This document shows, piece by piece, positions 47,192 to 57,214 of a DNA stretch of 64,000 nt; positions within the stretch are counted from its first letter, which is position 1, and every line of letters begins with the position of its first letter. Origin of the DNA: Ignavibacteriales bacterium. GTDB lineage: Bacteria > Bacteroidota > Ignavibacteria > UBA10030. The notes beneath the pieces were generated by a model that saw only the letters and a list, made by a program, of their open reading frames with translations, ran no database searches and was not told where the DNA came from. The DNA lies in contig JAPLFR010000015.1 in NCBI GenBank assembly GCA_026390575.1, forward strand, positions 43,101 through 107,100. Reading direction: 5' to 3'. Made by a program: the position numbers and the translations under genes.

Positions 47192-47995
47192 ATGCAAAAA
47201 ACAGAGCAGCTTGAGGCTCTCATACAAAATTGGGGAAAAGTGATCGTAGGATATTCCGGCGGAGTAGATTCGACGCTTGTTGCATTTGTTGCCAATAAAG
47301 TACTTGGCAAAAATGCACTCATTGTGCTGGCGGCAACAGATACTATTACAGCGGAAGATGTCGATCTTGCACAAAAAATAGCCGAAACGCATTGTTTCAA
47401 TTTCCGGGAAATTGCATACAACGAACTTGAGATAAAGAATTACGCAGCGAATCCCGTTAACCGGTGTTATTTCTGCAAACAGGAGCTCTATAGACAGCTT
47501 GGCGCAATCGCAAAGAAAGAAAATATCCCGTTCATACTGGATGGAGCAAATTTAGATGATATCGGTGATTACCGTCCCGGGAGAATTGCTGCAAAAGAAT
47601 ATCAAGTTCATTCTCCATTGATTGAAGCCCAATTCACTAAGCAGGACGTCCGCGCTGCCGCTCTTTTCTATGGTTTGCCGAATCATGATAAACCGTCTGC
47701 GCCATGCCTTTCTTCACGTATTCCGTATGGGACAATGATCGATAGAGCTTCTATTAGTATGATTGCACAGGCGGAACGCTACATTCGAGAAAAAGGATTT
47801 ACGAATGTGCGCGTACGGCACTTTCAGACAACTGCAAAAATCGAGGTAGACGCATGGGCGATTGCAAAGCTTTCAACAATATTCAATGATGTGCAGAATT
47901 TTCTAAAATCGCTGGGATATAAAGAAGTGCTGATAGATGAAGAAGGATTTAAATCCGGGAAGCTCAATCGGGAGATTGTACAGAATGCAAAATAA
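47192..47995 (+). CDS. larE: Sacrificial sulfur transferase LarE
   Basis: ATP-dependent enzyme that adds sulfur, taken from its own cysteine, to the nicotinate-derived precursor of the NPN cofactor. The PP-loop is YSGGVDSTLVA (residues 28-38). The segment NPVNRCYFCKQELY and GANLDDIGDYRPGRIAA follow. The sacrificial cysteine lies in SAPCLSSRIPYG, as expected. Total length 267 residues. Its 3' end overlaps the start of larB by 11 bases, forming a larE-larB unit. Confidence 0.96.
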   Translation: MQKTEQLEALIQNWGKVIVGYSGGVDSTLVAFVANKVLGKNALIVLAATDTITAEDVDLAQKIAETHCFNFREIAYNELEIKNYAANPVNRCYFCKQELYRQLGAIAKKENIPFILDGANLDDIGDYRPGRIAAKEYQVHSPLIEAQFTKQDVRAAALFYGLPNHDKPSAPCLSSRIPYGTMIDRASISMIAQAERYIREKGFTNVRVRHFQTTAKIEVDAWAIAKLSTIFNDVQNFLKSLGYKEVLIDEEGFKSGKLNREIVQNAK

Positions 47996-48731
47996 AAAAT
48001 CCCGCTCGGCAATTCATCAAAACCGCACGTCCTCTTACAAAAAAGCACACCTTCATTCATCGTCGTTGCACACTATTGAAGAGTATGCAAAGCTTGATAT
48101 GTCCCGCCGTGATCGAACTTCGATTCCTGAAGTAATCTATTGCGAAAATAAGTCAGTAGAGCACATTATCGCAATTGCAAATGCGCTCTATGCAAAACAA
48201 AAACTCGTGCTCGGTACACGCTGCCCGAAAGAATTTTTCCCGAAGCTGAAAAAAGCTTTTCCGCAGGGATTGTTTTTAAAAGATGCATGCTCCTTCCGTG
48301 TCGGTAAACCGTTGCCGCACGTTTCCGGAAGACGAATCGGTATTGTTTCCGCTGGAACGACCGATATTACAGCGTGCGAAGAAGCGGCGCTTGTGTTAGA
48401 AAGTCTCGGTGTAGAAGTGCAGAGAGTTTTTGATGTGGGTGTTGCCGGGATTCATCGTCTGTTTGCGAACGATACGAAGCTGCGAGATTGTGATGTTCTT
48501 ATTGTTGCAGCGGGGATGGAAGGCGCTCTCCCAAGCGTTATCGCAGGACTTTATCCGCAGCCGATCATTGCACTTCCAACAAGCGTCGGGTACGGCACTG
48601 CACTTTCCGGTTTCACGGCACTTTTTGCAATGCTCACGAGCTGCGCTCCGGGAGTTGCGGTTGTTAATATTGATAATGGAGTAGGAGCGGCGGCAGCAGC
48701 GTTTAAAATTATTACGTTAAAGATTTCGTAA
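47985..48731 (+). CDS. larB: NPN cofactor biosynthesis protein LarB
   Basis: Carboxylates and hydrolyses nicotinate adenine dinucleotide, the first step of NPN cofactor synthesis. The C-terminal half is PurE-like: RIGIVSAGTTDITACEEAALVLESLGVEV, then VLIVAAGMEGALPSVIAGL, ALPTSVGYG and the final DNGVGAAAAA. The N-terminal helical part contains LDMSRRDRTSIPEVIYCENKS, the family pattern around R-x-x-R. I start at the ATG at 47985 (MQNKKSRS), which overlaps larE; the frame itself extends to 47937. It ends the larE-larB pair. Confidence 0.95.
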   Translation: MQNKKSRSAIHQNRTSSYKKAHLHSSSLHTIEEYAKLDMSRRDRTSIPEVIYCENKSVEHIIAIANALYAKQKLVLGTRCPKEFFPKLKKAFPQGLFLKDACSFRVGKPLPHVSGRRIGIVSAGTTDITACEEAALVLESLGVEVQRVFDVGVAGIHRLFANDTKLRDCDVLIVAAGMEGALPSVIAGLYPQPIIALPTSVGYGTALSGFTALFAMLTSCAPGVAVVNIDNGVGAAAAAFKIITLKIS

Positions 48732-48756
48732 CTGCTCGGCATAATTAATAAATAAT

Positions 48757-48785
48757 CCTCGACGCAAACAGCGAGGTATTTTGTT
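48757..48785 (+). terminator. Possible terminator of larB
   Basis: A five-base stem CCTCG/CGAGG with a ten-base loop is followed by TATTTTGTT. It is weak, but placed 25 bases after the larB stop. Confidence 0.45.
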
Positions 48786-48786
48786 A

Positions 48787-48870
48787 CTCCCGCGTACGCG
48801 GGAGGCTATTGTTCTGAATTCCCGCTTTTCCCGAAGGGATGCCTTTGGCATGTGGGAATGACATCCCCAA
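48787..48870. repeat. Palindromic intergenic repeat before carB
   Basis: It starts with a perfect 18-base palindrome (CTCCCGCGTACGCGGGAG, 48787-48804), then GGCTATTGTTCTGAATTCCCGC, which resembles the GGCTATTTTAGATTCCCG word of the blocks at 11.0 and 26.5 kb, and ends GGGAATGACAT. It belongs to the same dispersed family. Confidence 0.6.
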
Positions 48871-48897
48871 CAATTTTTTTAGATATAAGGGAGACAA

Positions 48898-51800
48898 ATG
48901 CCAAAACGTGAAGATATAAAGAAAGTACTCATTATTGGATCGGGACCTATTGTCATCGGACAAGCATGTGAATTTGATTATTCTGGAACTCAAGCATGCA
49001 AAGCATTGCGTTCGATGGGCTACAAGATTGTACTTGTCAATTCAAATCCAGCTACCATTATGACCGATCCCGGCATGGCCGATTTCACTTACATTGAACC
49101 TTTGAATGAATATGCGCTTACCGAGATAATTAAAAAAGAGAGACCCGACGCGCTTCTTCCAAACTTAGGAGGACAGACGGGGCTCAACTTATCTTCGACG
49201 CTGGCGAAAAACGGAGTGCTGGAAAAATATGGCGTTAAGGTTATTGGCGTGAACATCGACGCGATAGAACGCGGTGAAGACCGTACAGCGTTTAAAGAAA
49301 CGATGACGCGGCTGGGAATCGATATGCCAAAGAGCAAAGCCGTTCATACCGTTGAGGATGGGGAAAAGGTTGCGGAAGAACTTGGATACCCTGTTGTTAT
49401 CCGTCCGGCGTATACAATGGGCGGCACCGGCGGCGGATTAGTATACAACTTAGAAGAATTTCGTACCGTCGCCGCGAGAGGTTTATCGGCAAGCCTTGTT
49501 CATCAAATTTTAGTAGAAGAATCGGTTCTCGGCTGGGAAGAACTTGAACTGGAAGTTGTGCGAGACTCCAAAAACCAAATGATCACAGTCTGTTTTATTG
49601 AAAATGTGGACGCAATGGGTGTGCATACGGGAGATTCGTATTGCACGGCACCGATGCTCACTATCGATCCCGCGCTGCAAAAGAAACTGCAAAAATATTC
49701 ATACGACATTGTTGAAGCCATTGAAGTTATCGGTGGGACAAACGTCCAATTTGCCCACGATCCCAAGACAGGCAGGGTTGTCGTGATAGAAATTAATCCG
49801 CGCACGTCACGCTCGTCGGCTCTTGCATCGAAAGCAACCGGATTCCCGATCGCAATGGTTTCCTCTCTTCTCGCAGGCGGATTAACGCTGGATGAAATTC
49901 CCTATTGGCGTGATGGAACTCTGGAAAAATATACACCTTCCGGCGATTATGTTGTGGTGAAATTCTCCAAATGGGCATTTGAGAAGTTCGAAGGGCTTGA
50001 AGATAAGCTTGGCACACAAATGAAAGCCGTCGGCGAAGTGATGAGTATCGGAAAGAACTATAAAGAAGCATTCCAGAAAGCGATCCGTTCACTCGAAACC
50101 GGCCGGTATGGATTAGGTTTTGCTAAGGACTTCAATACGAAACCGCTCGAAAAACTCATGGCGATGCTTCAATATCCTTCCAGTGAGCGGCAATTCATTA
50201 TGTATGAAGCCTTGAGAAAAGGCGCGAGCATCGAGGAACTTCATACGAAAACATATATCAAGCACTTTTTTATCCAGCAGATGAAAGAGCTGGTCGAGTT
50301 GGAAGAGAAGATCCTCACATATAAAGGAAAGAGACTGCCGGATGATCTGCTTATCCAGGCAAAGAAGGACGGCTTTGCGGATAAGTATCTCTCAAAATTA
50401 TTAGCATTCTCTGAAAAAGAAATAAGAGAAAAGCGGCAATCGCTCGGTGTTGCTGAAGGATGGGAACCGGTGCCTGTGAGCGGTGTGAAAAATGCAGCGT
50501 ATTATTTTTCGACGTATAATGCACCAGACAAAGTTTCTGTCAGCAGCAGAAAAAAAATCATGGTGCTTGGCGGCGGGCCAAATCGTATCGGCCAGGGAAT
50601 TGAGTTTGACTATTGCTGTGTGCATGCCGCCTTCGCCATTCGCGATGCCGGGTATGAGTCGATTATGGTCAATTGTAATCCGGAAACTGTCTCGACCGAT
50701 TATGACACATCCGATAAATTATATTTTGAACCGCTGACGGTTGAAGATGTTCTCAGTATTTATCAAAAGGAAAAACCGGAAGGAGTCATCGTTCAGTTTG
50801 GCGGACAAACCCCGCTCAATATTGCCACCCAACTTGCTGCAGCAAATGTAAAAATCCTTGGGACAAGTGTTAATGCAATAGATCTCGCCGAAGATAGAGA
50901 TCTGTTCCGTCAGGTTATGAAAAAGCTCGGAATTCCTCAGCCGGAATCCGGCATGGCGAGCACGCTTGAACAGGCCATCGAAATAGCAAGCAGAATTGGT
51001 TACCCGCTCATGGTGCGGCCTTCGTACGTTCTTGGCGGGAGAGGAATGAAAATTGTTCTGGATGAGGACATGCTGCTGCAGTATGTCAAGGCTGCTGTCG
51101 ATATTTCTCCGGAGCGGCCTATACTCATCGATAAATTTCTCGAAAATGCAATTGAAACCGAAGCCGATGCAATTTCCGACGGCACGGATGCATTCGTGCC
51201 CGCTGTGATGGAACACATCGAATACGCTGGAGTGCATTCGGGCGATTCGGCATGCGTTATTCCCCCGGTGAACATTCCGGAAAAACACATCAAGACAATC
51301 TGTGAGTACACCAAAAAGATAGCGATTGAATTAAAGGTGGTAGGATTAATGAATATTCAATATGCCATTTGCAACGACCAGGTGTATATACTCGAGGCGA
51401 ATCCACGCGCATCACGAACGGTTCCACTGGTATCGAAAGTCTGTAATATTCCGATGGCAAAAATCGCCACGCAAATTATGCTCGGTAAAAAATTGTCAGA
51501 GTGCGGTTTGAAAAACGGGAAGTTTGATCACTTTGGAGTGAAAGAAGCAGTTTTCCCCTTCAACATGTTTCCGGAAGTTGATCCTGTGCTCGGTCCGGAA
51601 ATGCGCTCCACCGGGGAGGTGCTGGGTCTGGCAGATTCATTTGGATTAGCCTATTACAAATCGCAGGAAGCGACACAACTCTGTCTTCCCATTAAAGGCA
51701 ATATCCTGATTACGATAGCAGATAGAGACAAACAGGGAATTCTGGAACCAGCAAAGCAATATCAAGAAATGGGATTTAAAATATTTGCTACCGAAGGAAC

Positions 51801-52098
51801 GCATCGCTTCTTGAAAGAACATGGAATTGCATCACAGTCAATCAAGAAAGTTTATGAAGGCAGGCCAAATATTGTCGATGCTATTAAGAATGGGGAAATT
51901 CAACTTGTTGTCAATACTCCTGCCGGCAAGATGAGTGAATACGACGATTCGTATATCAGGAAGAATGCTATAAAATTTAAAATTCAGTATATCACAACAA
52001 CTGCCGCCGCCCTCGCTGCCGCCATCGGAATTAAAGCAAGAATACATGGGGCATATAAGGTGAAATCATTACAGGAATATCATGCTGGGATTAAATAA
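48898..52098 (+). CDS. carB: Carbamoyl-phosphate synthase large subunit
   Basis: The synthetase subunit that makes carbamoyl phosphate from bicarbonate, ammonia and two ATP for arginine and pyrimidine synthesis. The 1066 residues contain the duplicated halves: each begins with a pre-ATP-grasp motif (IIGSGPIVIGQACEFDYSGTQA; VLGGGPNRIGQGIEFDYCCVHA), followed by ATP-grasp domains with EINPR(T)SR and EANPRASR. The C-terminal MGS-like allosteric domain ends the protein. Length and order are normal. It has a good ribosome binding site (AAGGGAG). The small subunit carA is not adjacent, so it must lie elsewhere. Confidence 0.98.
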   Translation: MPKREDIKKVLIIGSGPIVIGQACEFDYSGTQACKALRSMGYKIVLVNSNPATIMTDPGMADFTYIEPLNEYALTEIIKKERPDALLPNLGGQTGLNLSSTLAKNGVLEKYGVKVIGVNIDAIERGEDRTAFKETMTRLGIDMPKSKAVHTVEDGEKVAEELGYPVVIRPAYTMGGTGGGLVYNLEEFRTVAARGLSASLVHQILVEESVLGWEELELEVVRDSKNQMITVCFIENVDAMGVHTGDSYCTAPMLTIDPALQKKLQKYSYDIVEAIEVIGGTNVQFAHDPKTGRVVVIEINPRTSRSSALASKATGFPIAMVSSLLAGGLTLDEIPYWRDGTLEKYTPSGDYVVVKFSKWAFEKFEGLEDKLGTQMKAVGEVMSIGKNYKEAFQKAIRSLETGRYGLGFAKDFNTKPLEKLMAMLQYPSSERQFIMYEALRKGASIEELHTKTYIKHFFIQQMKELVELEEKILTYKGKRLPDDLLIQAKKDGFADKYLSKLLAFSEKEIREKRQSLGVAEGWEPVPVSGVKNAAYYFSTYNAPDKVSVSSRKKIMVLGGGPNRIGQGIEFDYCCVHAAFAIRDAGYESIMVNCNPETVSTDYDTSDKLYFEPLTVEDVLSIYQKEKPEGVIVQFGGQTPLNIATQLAAANVKILGTSVNAIDLAEDRDLFRQVMKKLGIPQPESGMASTLEQAIEIASRIGYPLMVRPSYVLGGRGMKIVLDEDMLLQYVKAAVDISPERPILIDKFLENAIETEADAISDGTDAFVPAVMEHIEYAGVHSGDSACVIPPVNIPEKHIKTICEYTKKIAIELKVVGLMNIQYAICNDQVYILEANPRASRTVPLVSKVCNIPMAKIATQIMLGKKLSECGLKNGKFDHFGVKEAVFPFNMFPEVDPVLGPEMRSTGEVLGLADSFGLAYYKSQEATQLCLPIKGNILITIADRDKQGILEPAKQYQEMGFKIFATEGTHRFLKEHGIASQSIKKVYEGRPNIVDAIKNGEIQLVVNTPAGKMSEYDDSYIRKNAIKFKIQYITTTAAALAAAIGIKARIHGAYKVKSLQEYHAGIK

Positions 52099-52262
52099 GA
52101 CTATATATGTAACACATATCGGCTGAGCGGGATGATCAAATCTTTTTGGACAGAATATTCTCTTGTCCAACATATTTTGAAAAAACGTGTCAAACCTATA
52201 ACGAGTTCTTTCATCCTCTCATAAATTCAATCAGTAATGGTATCGAAGGTAAAGCGCAATCG

Positions 52263-52634
52263 TTATACATCTGACCTTCTTGCAGTCTCCTGTTTCTTCA
52301 ACCTTTCCGCTTTTTGGGCAGCATCAGTCAATAAGAACTCTATTTGAGCATTGACGCTGCGATGATCCTCCATAGCCCAATTTTTTAATGCCGCATAGAG
52401 CGATTTATCCAGGCGAAGGAGAGTATGTTTTTCCCATTCATGAATCCATGGTAATGCGATTCCAAAGATGAACGCAAGCTGGAAAGAAGATGCCCAGGGT
52501 AAAACACCTGTACTATGAACGAACAAGTTATACCCGTACCCCACGCAAACACTTACCACCAGCACAAGTGGAAATGTAAAAATAAAGCCTATAAAAAGAT
52601 TTTTAATCCGCATAACGAACCCCCTTTCATTCAA
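52263..52634 (-). CDS. Membrane protein with a C-terminal Arc-like ribbon-helix-helix
   Basis: A 123-residue protein. Residues about 10-58 form two hydrophobic segments. Residues 65-110 ([37 protein letters not shown]) closely match the ribbon-helix-helix protein at 53403-53606 ([35 protein letters not shown]). A DNA-binding-type fold tethered to the membrane is unusual. It may have arisen by duplication of the RHH gene and fusion with a membrane segment. It is the last member of a minus-strand group that starts with a slipin-like SPFH gene. Confidence 0.7.
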   Translation of the reverse strand: MNERGFVMRIKNLFIGFIFTFPLVLVVSVCVGYGYNLFVHSTGVLPWASSFQLAFIFGIALPWIHEWEKHTLLRLDKSLYAALKNWAMEDHRSVNAQIEFLLTDAAQKAERLKKQETARRSDV

Positions 52635-52707
52635 TAAATATCGTTTTATCGATATCTAAACAAACCGATTACATGAAAAAATTATTACTATTTATATTTC
52701 CTTAGAG

Positions 52708-52770
52708 TATCATCCTGTTTTTCAACCGCTCTGCTTTTTGTAATCTCAATCAACAATAATTCTATGATGT
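52708..52770 (-). pseudogene. Decayed copy of the RHH gene tail
   Basis: On the minus strand the stretch ATAGAATTATTGTTGATTGA and what follows aligns with the end of the RHH gene (I-E-F-L-L ... A-G-R-L-K-A-Q; here I-E-L-L-L ... S-R-A-V-E-K-Q). Only about 18 codons are recognisable and the frame is not open upstream. It suggests a third copy that decayed. Confidence 0.5.
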
Positions 52771-52806
52771 TTGGCCTGCATCGGGCAAAAAGGACGTTCG
52801 AAAAAA

Positions 52807-53358
52807 TTATCCATGCGCAGCATGCGACGCTTCATCTCGTCTCATCATAACAATCAAATACAATCCTAACATCACCATCCAGGGGAGTTCGGGTATTTGC
52901 AAACATTTGCGATTCATCTGTACAGTCGCGGAAAATCGGAAAAAACCATTGGTCTTAGTATGAATTAATGTTTCTCCAATATCAGTTTGAAACTCGATTG
53001 TATTCTTCCAAAGATTTGCAATTGTCTTAAATTTGCGGCCATCGGAAAGCTCTAGGCAACCACCTGCTTTCCACGAATTCTTCTTGAATATTCCCAAAAT
53101 GGTGCCTGAACCGCGAGGGCAGATGATCGTCCTTTTTCTAAAAAAACCAACACGCTTAAACGTCCAGCAGCCATCTCCGTTCTCTGCGATTGCTGCTGAG
53201 CTAAAGATCTTTGGAAAGCGAAGTGTTGCAATCAATTCATCTCCAAAGCGCAATTCATAGTCCGATTTAAAGATTCTCGGCTTGACCCAAGTCAATGTGT
53301 GGTCAACAAGTGCGGTCATCGTACGCATTGTTTTTTTATCTAAGTTTATTGAGGACAT
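52807..53358 (-). CDS. Hypothetical protein with a C-terminal membrane segment
   Basis: A protein of about 183 residues with no family that I recognise. The middle is beta-rich with alternating hydrophobic and charged residues (YELRFGDELIATLRFPK, WTFKRVGFFRKRTIICPRG, GGCLELSDGRKFK), resembling phospholipid-scramblase/tubby-like C-terminal (LURP-one) folds, which is only an impression. Near the C-terminus is a hydrophobic segment WMVMLGLYLIVMM followed by RRDE. I prefer the ATG at 53356-53358 because GGAG lies eight bases upstream; the frame extends to 53376. It lies between the RHH gene and a decayed RHH copy. Confidence 0.6.
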   Translation of the reverse strand: MSSINLDKKTMRTMTALVDHTLTWVKPRIFKSDYELRFGDELIATLRFPKIFSSAAIAENGDGCWTFKRVGFFRKRTIICPRGSGTILGIFKKNSWKAGGCLELSDGRKFKTIANLWKNTIEFQTDIGETLIHTKTNGFFRFSATVQMNRKCLQIPELPWMVMLGLYLIVMMRRDEASHAAHG

Positions 53359-53402
53359 GATTTCTCCAGTATACATTCTAAATAATTCCTTCCACGAATG
53401 CT

Positions 53403-53606
53403 CTAAACCGAGGGCGCTCGGTCTGAATTCTCTCGGCTATCATTAAATTGATCCTGTGCTTTCAACCGACCTGCTTTTCGCATTGCGTCCGAAAGAAGAA
53501 ATTCGATCTGCGCATTAACGCTGCGCAGATCGCTTGCCGCCCACTTTTCGAGGGCGGCATAGAGTGATTCATCTAAACGTAAAAGAAATTTTTTCTTATC
53601 GCTCAT
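53403..53606 (-). CDS. Arc-like ribbon-helix-helix protein
   Basis: A 67-residue protein whose residues 5-45 ([41 protein letters not shown]) fit the Arc-type RHH fold. The strand at residues 6-10 would contact DNA, with the helix after VNAQIEFLL as the second helix. Its ATG overlaps the stop of the SPFH gene by four bases, so the pair is translationally coupled. Pairing of SPFH proteins with small Arc-like proteins is recurrent in bacteria, but its meaning is not known to me. It may regulate the operon, possibly through the AT-rich palindrome at 54513-54533. Confidence 0.8.
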   Translation of the reverse strand: MSDKKKFLLRLDESLYAALEKWAASDLRSVNAQIEFLLSDAMRKAGRLKAQDQFNDSRENSDRAPSV

Positions 53607-54478
53607 TGATATAAGGTGCCCGTATTGATGATGGGCTGCGCGGCAGTTTCGGACACAAGCGCTACCATCAGGTTGTTCACCATGGTCGCTTTCTTTTCTT
53701 CATCCAGCGTTACAATCTTTTGTTCGCTCAACATCTTCAATGCTTGGTCCACCATGCCGACTGCACCTTCAACAATCTTCTTGCGCGCAGCAATAATAGC
53801 TTGTGCCTGTTGGCGGCGCAGCATCGTTTGTGCAATCTCCTGTGCGTAAGCGAGATGGCTGATGCGAGCTTCGTTCACTTCAACACCCGCGATCTCCAGC
53901 CGGGTCTGGACTTGATGTTTCATACGTTCTGCAATTTCCTGCGGTCTGCCGCGCAGTGACGGTACATCCTCATCCGGTGCGTCGTAAGGATATTCGGAAG
54001 CGAGCGCACGAATCGCCGTCTCGCTTTGAATAGCGACGAAGTTTTCATAATGCTCTACATCGAACAATGCACGAGCTGAATCAACAACGCTCCAGACAAC
54101 AACCGCAGCGATTTCTATAGGGTTGCCGTGCAGATCATTGACCTTGATGCGCTCGCTGTTGAAGTTACGAATACGAAGCGAAACATGTTTCTTTACGGCA
54201 AAAGGATTTGCATACCAGAATCCGGCTTCGCGGACGGAACCGATATACTTTCCGAAGAACACAAGCACTCGTGCCTCGTTTGGCTGGACGATGAAGAATC
54301 CCATAAAGGATATCAATGTAACGATGAAGAGCGGGATCTCTATCCAAAGATATTCCGGTGCTTCCTTAACCGCCATCCAATAAATCAGGTAAACGTTGAG
54401 AACGAGTAGAATGATAACGAAGAGAAGCGCAACAAATGCATTGATGCGTTTTGCATTTATTTCTGTAACAGTTTTCAT
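53603..54478 (-). CDS. SPFH/band-7 (slipin-like) membrane protein
   Basis: A 291-residue prohibitin/stomatin-family protein. Two N-terminal hydrophobic segments lie at about residues 12-33 and 44-63. The SPFH domain follows: [30 protein letters not shown], then [54 protein letters not shown], and later [51 protein letters not shown]. The C-terminal part is helical. These proteins form membrane microdomain scaffolds and often regulate membrane proteases. It heads the minus-strand group with RHH partners; an AT-rich palindrome lies about 35 bases upstream. Confidence 0.93.
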   Translation of the reverse strand: MKTVTEINAKRINAFVALLFVIILLVLNVYLIYWMAVKEAPEYLWIEIPLFIVTLISFMGFFIVQPNEARVLVFFGKYIGSVREAGFWYANPFAVKKHVSLRIRNFNSERIKVNDLHGNPIEIAAVVVWSVVDSARALFDVEHYENFVAIQSETAIRALASEYPYDAPDEDVPSLRGRPQEIAERMKHQVQTRLEIAGVEVNEARISHLAYAQEIAQTMLRRQQAQAIIAARKKIVEGAVGMVDQALKMLSEQKIVTLDEEKKATMVNNLMVALVSETAAQPIINTGTLYQ

Positions 54479-54512
54479 AGCAGTTTTTCCTTTCTTAATG
54501 TGTGCTATTAAA

Positions 54513-54533
54513 ATGATATCATTATAATATCAT
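54513..54533 (-). promoter_or_regulatory. AT-rich palindrome upstream of the SPFH gene
   Basis: ATGATATCAT (a perfect ten-base palindrome) is followed by TATAATATCAT, giving two ATATCAT words 11 bases apart. On the minus strand it lies about 35 bases before the ATG, and could be an operator for the RHH protein encoded in the same operon. Confidence 0.4.
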
Positions 54534-54642
54534 ACTGTCAAGTAAATTATAAAGAAATTTTTGAGCCCTAAAATATGGGTTTTTAAGAGATTTGGGAAGA
54601 TAGAAAAATAACGAAAGAAACAGGTAGAATAAATAAGGTAAC

Positions 54643-55086
54643 TTAAAGATGAAATTCGTTAAGTATTTTATTTACTATTTGTACACTCTCGTCGACACCA
54701 ATTTTGGTAGATGCAGAAAGCTCCTCGCTGAATTCAAATTGAGATGCGGGGATACCGACCACATATGCCTTTGCTGGCAGATGCTGGTACAATTGCTGGC
54801 TGAGAGCAAGAAGAGATTCCGGTGAGATAAAATGAGTACGCGGCTGATCGGCCTCAACACTCGGTGCAATTAACCGCGCATTCGCTTCTGTGATATCTTT
54901 TTGTGCGTCGATAAAGAAAACAACGTCGCATTCAGCGATCTGTTCCGCTACTTCAGGCACAAGCTGATGTAAATAAACGCAAGTGATTTTAGGATGACGC
55001 TGTGCAATCAACTCGGCCGCATGAACACCTGCCGCATCGTCGCCGCGAAGCGTATTGCCGTACCCGATGACGAGCACGTTACTCAT
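54643..55086 (-). CDS. hoxW: Hydrogenase maturation endopeptidase
   Basis: Nickel-dependent endopeptidase (147 residues) that removes the C-terminal peptide of the [NiFe] large subunit after metal insertion. The start [21 protein letters not shown] is the family signature with the metal-binding acidic residue; a second D is in FFIDAQ and a histidine is in [10 protein letters not shown]. It overlaps the hoxH stop by four bases, so it is the last gene of the hox operon and should be the dedicated peptidase for HoxH. Confidence 0.93.
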   Translation of the reverse strand: MSNVLVIGYGNTLRGDDAAGVHAAELIAQRHPKITCVYLHQLVPEVAEQIAECDVVFFIDAQKDITEANARLIAPSVEADQPRTHFISPESLLALSQQLYQHLPAKAYVVGIPASQFEFSEELSASTKIGVDESVQIVNKILNEFHL

Positions 55087-56516
55087 CGCCGAACTTCGTC
55101 AAGCACCTCTCCGCTCGCGCTCACCAATTCCACATGCAGTGGCATCTGACCAAGCGCATGCGTTGAGCAGGACAAGCACGGATCGTAACAGCGGATCCCG
55201 GCTTCGATGCGATTCAAAATACCTTCTGTAATTTTTCCCTTCTTACCATCAATGAAATGCGCGGCAATCTGACGGACGGTACGATTCATCGCAATATTGT
55301 TCTGTGCTGTCGCAATGACGAGATTCGCTTTCTGGATAACGCCGTCTTTATTCACGTGGTAATGGTGAAACAAGACACCGCGAGGCGCTTCAGTACAGCC
55401 GACACCTTCGAGGCGATTGATTGATGCCTGCGAACGAATATTCGTGTCGAGAATCGCGGGGTCGTTCAGCAGCATTTCTATTTTCTCTACCGCAAAGAGC
55501 ATTTCAATGCAGCGAGCATAATGATAATAGAAGGAGTTGTTCACGACGCCAACATTGCCGCTCAGCTTCTTAAAAACCTTTCGTTCCGCCTCTGCAAGCG
55601 GTGTTTCAATATAATCGCAAATATTTACGCGCGCTAATGGGCCAACCCGGTACATTCCTTTTGGATAATCGAACGGTTTATAGTACGGGAATTTCAGATA
55701 AGACCACGGCTCTACTGCTTCACCAAAATATTCAAAATACTTCTTGGGTTCTAATTTATCGGCAATAGTATTTCCATTTCCATCCATAATGCGAAGAGTG
55801 CCGTCGTAGTACTCGAGTCCGCCGTCCTTAGAAACAAGTCCAACAAGAAGAGAGCGGAAGTTACCGAACTCCGGAATTTCTTTTGCAAACTTCTTATGGA
55901 TTTTCTTTATCGCATCCAATGCAAGCCCGACAGTTTCTTTCGCTTCAGGAATCCAGCCGAGCATGTACTCTTTCTTTGCAGGATCGAGCGGTTCACGAAC
56001 ACCGCCCGGAACTGTCCATGGTGTGTGGATGCGGCGGCTGCCGAGAATCTCGATGATCTCCTGACCAAACTTTCGCAAGCGAATACCGCGCTTTGCAAAT
56101 TCTTTATCGGCAGCGATAAGACCGAATACATTTCTCGTTGCCGGATTGGAATCAAATCCAAGCAGGAAATCCGGTGCAGAAAGATGGAAGAAGCTGAGCG
56201 CATGAGATTGCAGCCACTGTGCGAGTGTAAGAAGGCGGCGTAATTTCTCAGCAGTCTCCGGAATTTCTACCGCAAGAATATCATCACCGGCTTTTGCCGA
56301 TGTTAATAGATGGCTGGCAGGGCAGATACCGCAAATACGCGATGTAATACCGGGCATTTCCCAGAGTAGACGGCCTTCTGTGAATTTTTCGAATCCGCGA
56401 AATTCATTTACATGAAATCTGGCATCCAAGACATCGCTGTTATCATCTAATTGAATAGTAATCTTTGCGTGACCTTCGATGCGCGTCACGGGTGCTAATG
56501 TTATTGTTTTCGACAT
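55083..56516 (-). CDS. hoxH: [NiFe]-hydrogenase large subunit, HoxH type
   Basis: Active-site subunit of a cytoplasmic group-3 bidirectional hydrogenase (477 residues). The N-terminal nickel-ligand motif is [10 protein letters not shown] (near residue 60) and the C-terminal one is DPCLSCSTH, followed by a tail of about 24 residues that would be removed by the adjacent HoxW protease. [10 protein letters not shown] at the start is conserved. The neighbouring HoxE, F, U and Y subunits place it in the NAD-linked group 3d type. The gene follows hoxY with about 90 bases between them. Confidence 0.96.
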   Translation of the reverse strand: MSKTITLAPVTRIEGHAKITIQLDDNSDVLDARFHVNEFRGFEKFTEGRLLWEMPGITSRICGICPASHLLTSAKAGDDILAVEIPETAEKLRRLLTLAQWLQSHALSFFHLSAPDFLLGFDSNPATRNVFGLIAADKEFAKRGIRLRKFGQEIIEILGSRRIHTPWTVPGGVREPLDPAKKEYMLGWIPEAKETVGLALDAIKKIHKKFAKEIPEFGNFRSLLVGLVSKDGGLEYYDGTLRIMDGNGNTIADKLEPKKYFEYFGEAVEPWSYLKFPYYKPFDYPKGMYRVGPLARVNICDYIETPLAEAERKVFKKLSGNVGVVNNSFYYHYARCIEMLFAVEKIEMLLNDPAILDTNIRSQASINRLEGVGCTEAPRGVLFHHYHVNKDGVIQKANLVIATAQNNIAMNRTVRQIAAHFIDGKKGKITEGILNRIEAGIRCYDPCLSCSTHALGQMPLHVELVSASGEVLDEVRR

Positions 56517-56606
56517 ATTTTTCTCATTTCATACGATTAATATTTTTTACTTTTACAATGCCTCATAAAGATGCATGCTTTGCGTGCATTTGTTCCATGC
56601 CCCCGG

Positions 56607-57143
56607 TTATCCGTACCGTAAATATGCCGGCGGCAGAACGGGAATTTTGCCTTGCAATAGTTCGCTCACGGCAAACCAAATTTGGTCGGCGGTCGGCGGA
56701 CAGCCATGCAGCCACACATCAACTTTGATCATTTCGTGCAAAGGCCGAGCCGTTTTGAGAAGTTGTGCAATGGTGACATACTCGTTCGGGATCTGGGGAT
56801 TCTTATCTGCAAGTTCGATGTATGAGCGTTTTTGAACTTCTTCGAGCGGAATGGAATTCCTCATTGCTGTCACATTGCCGGTCGTTGCGCAATCACCGAA
56901 TGCTACAACAATGCGGGAATTTTTTCGAATGATGTGCGCCATCTCTTCGTTTTCGGAATTTGCAATTGCGCCCTCGACGAGTGTGACATCGACATTCTGT
57001 GGGAATTCTTTTACATCAGCAATAGGAGAATAGACAAGATCAATCTTGTCTGCAAGTTCGATAAGCCGTTCGTCTAAATCGAGGAACGACATATGACAGC
57101 CGGAACATCCTCCCAGCCATGCTGTTGCTACTCTTGGTTTCAT
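56607..57143 (-). CDS. hoxY: [NiFe]-hydrogenase small subunit, HoxY type
   Basis: A short small subunit (178 residues) carrying only the proximal [4Fe-4S] cluster. Ligands are in GGCSGCHMSF, a cysteine in FGDCATTGN, and the C-terminal LHGCPPTAD. There is no signal peptide, which matches a cytoplasmic enzyme. It passes electrons from the HoxH active site to HoxU. It lies between hoxU and hoxH in the same direction. Confidence 0.95.
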   Translation of the reverse strand: MKPRVATAWLGGCSGCHMSFLDLDERLIELADKIDLVYSPIADVKEFPQNVDVTLVEGAIANSENEEMAHIIRKNSRIVVAFGDCATTGNVTAMRNSIPLEEVQKRSYIELADKNPQIPNEYVTIAQLLKTARPLHEMIKVDVWLHGCPPTADQIWFAVSELLQGKIPVLPPAYLRYG

Positions 57144-57214
57144 AATTATTTATTTCTCGTAGAGTGGTTTCGTTATTGTTTTTTCATTAATCTATTTTTC
57201 ATTTTGCACTGATT

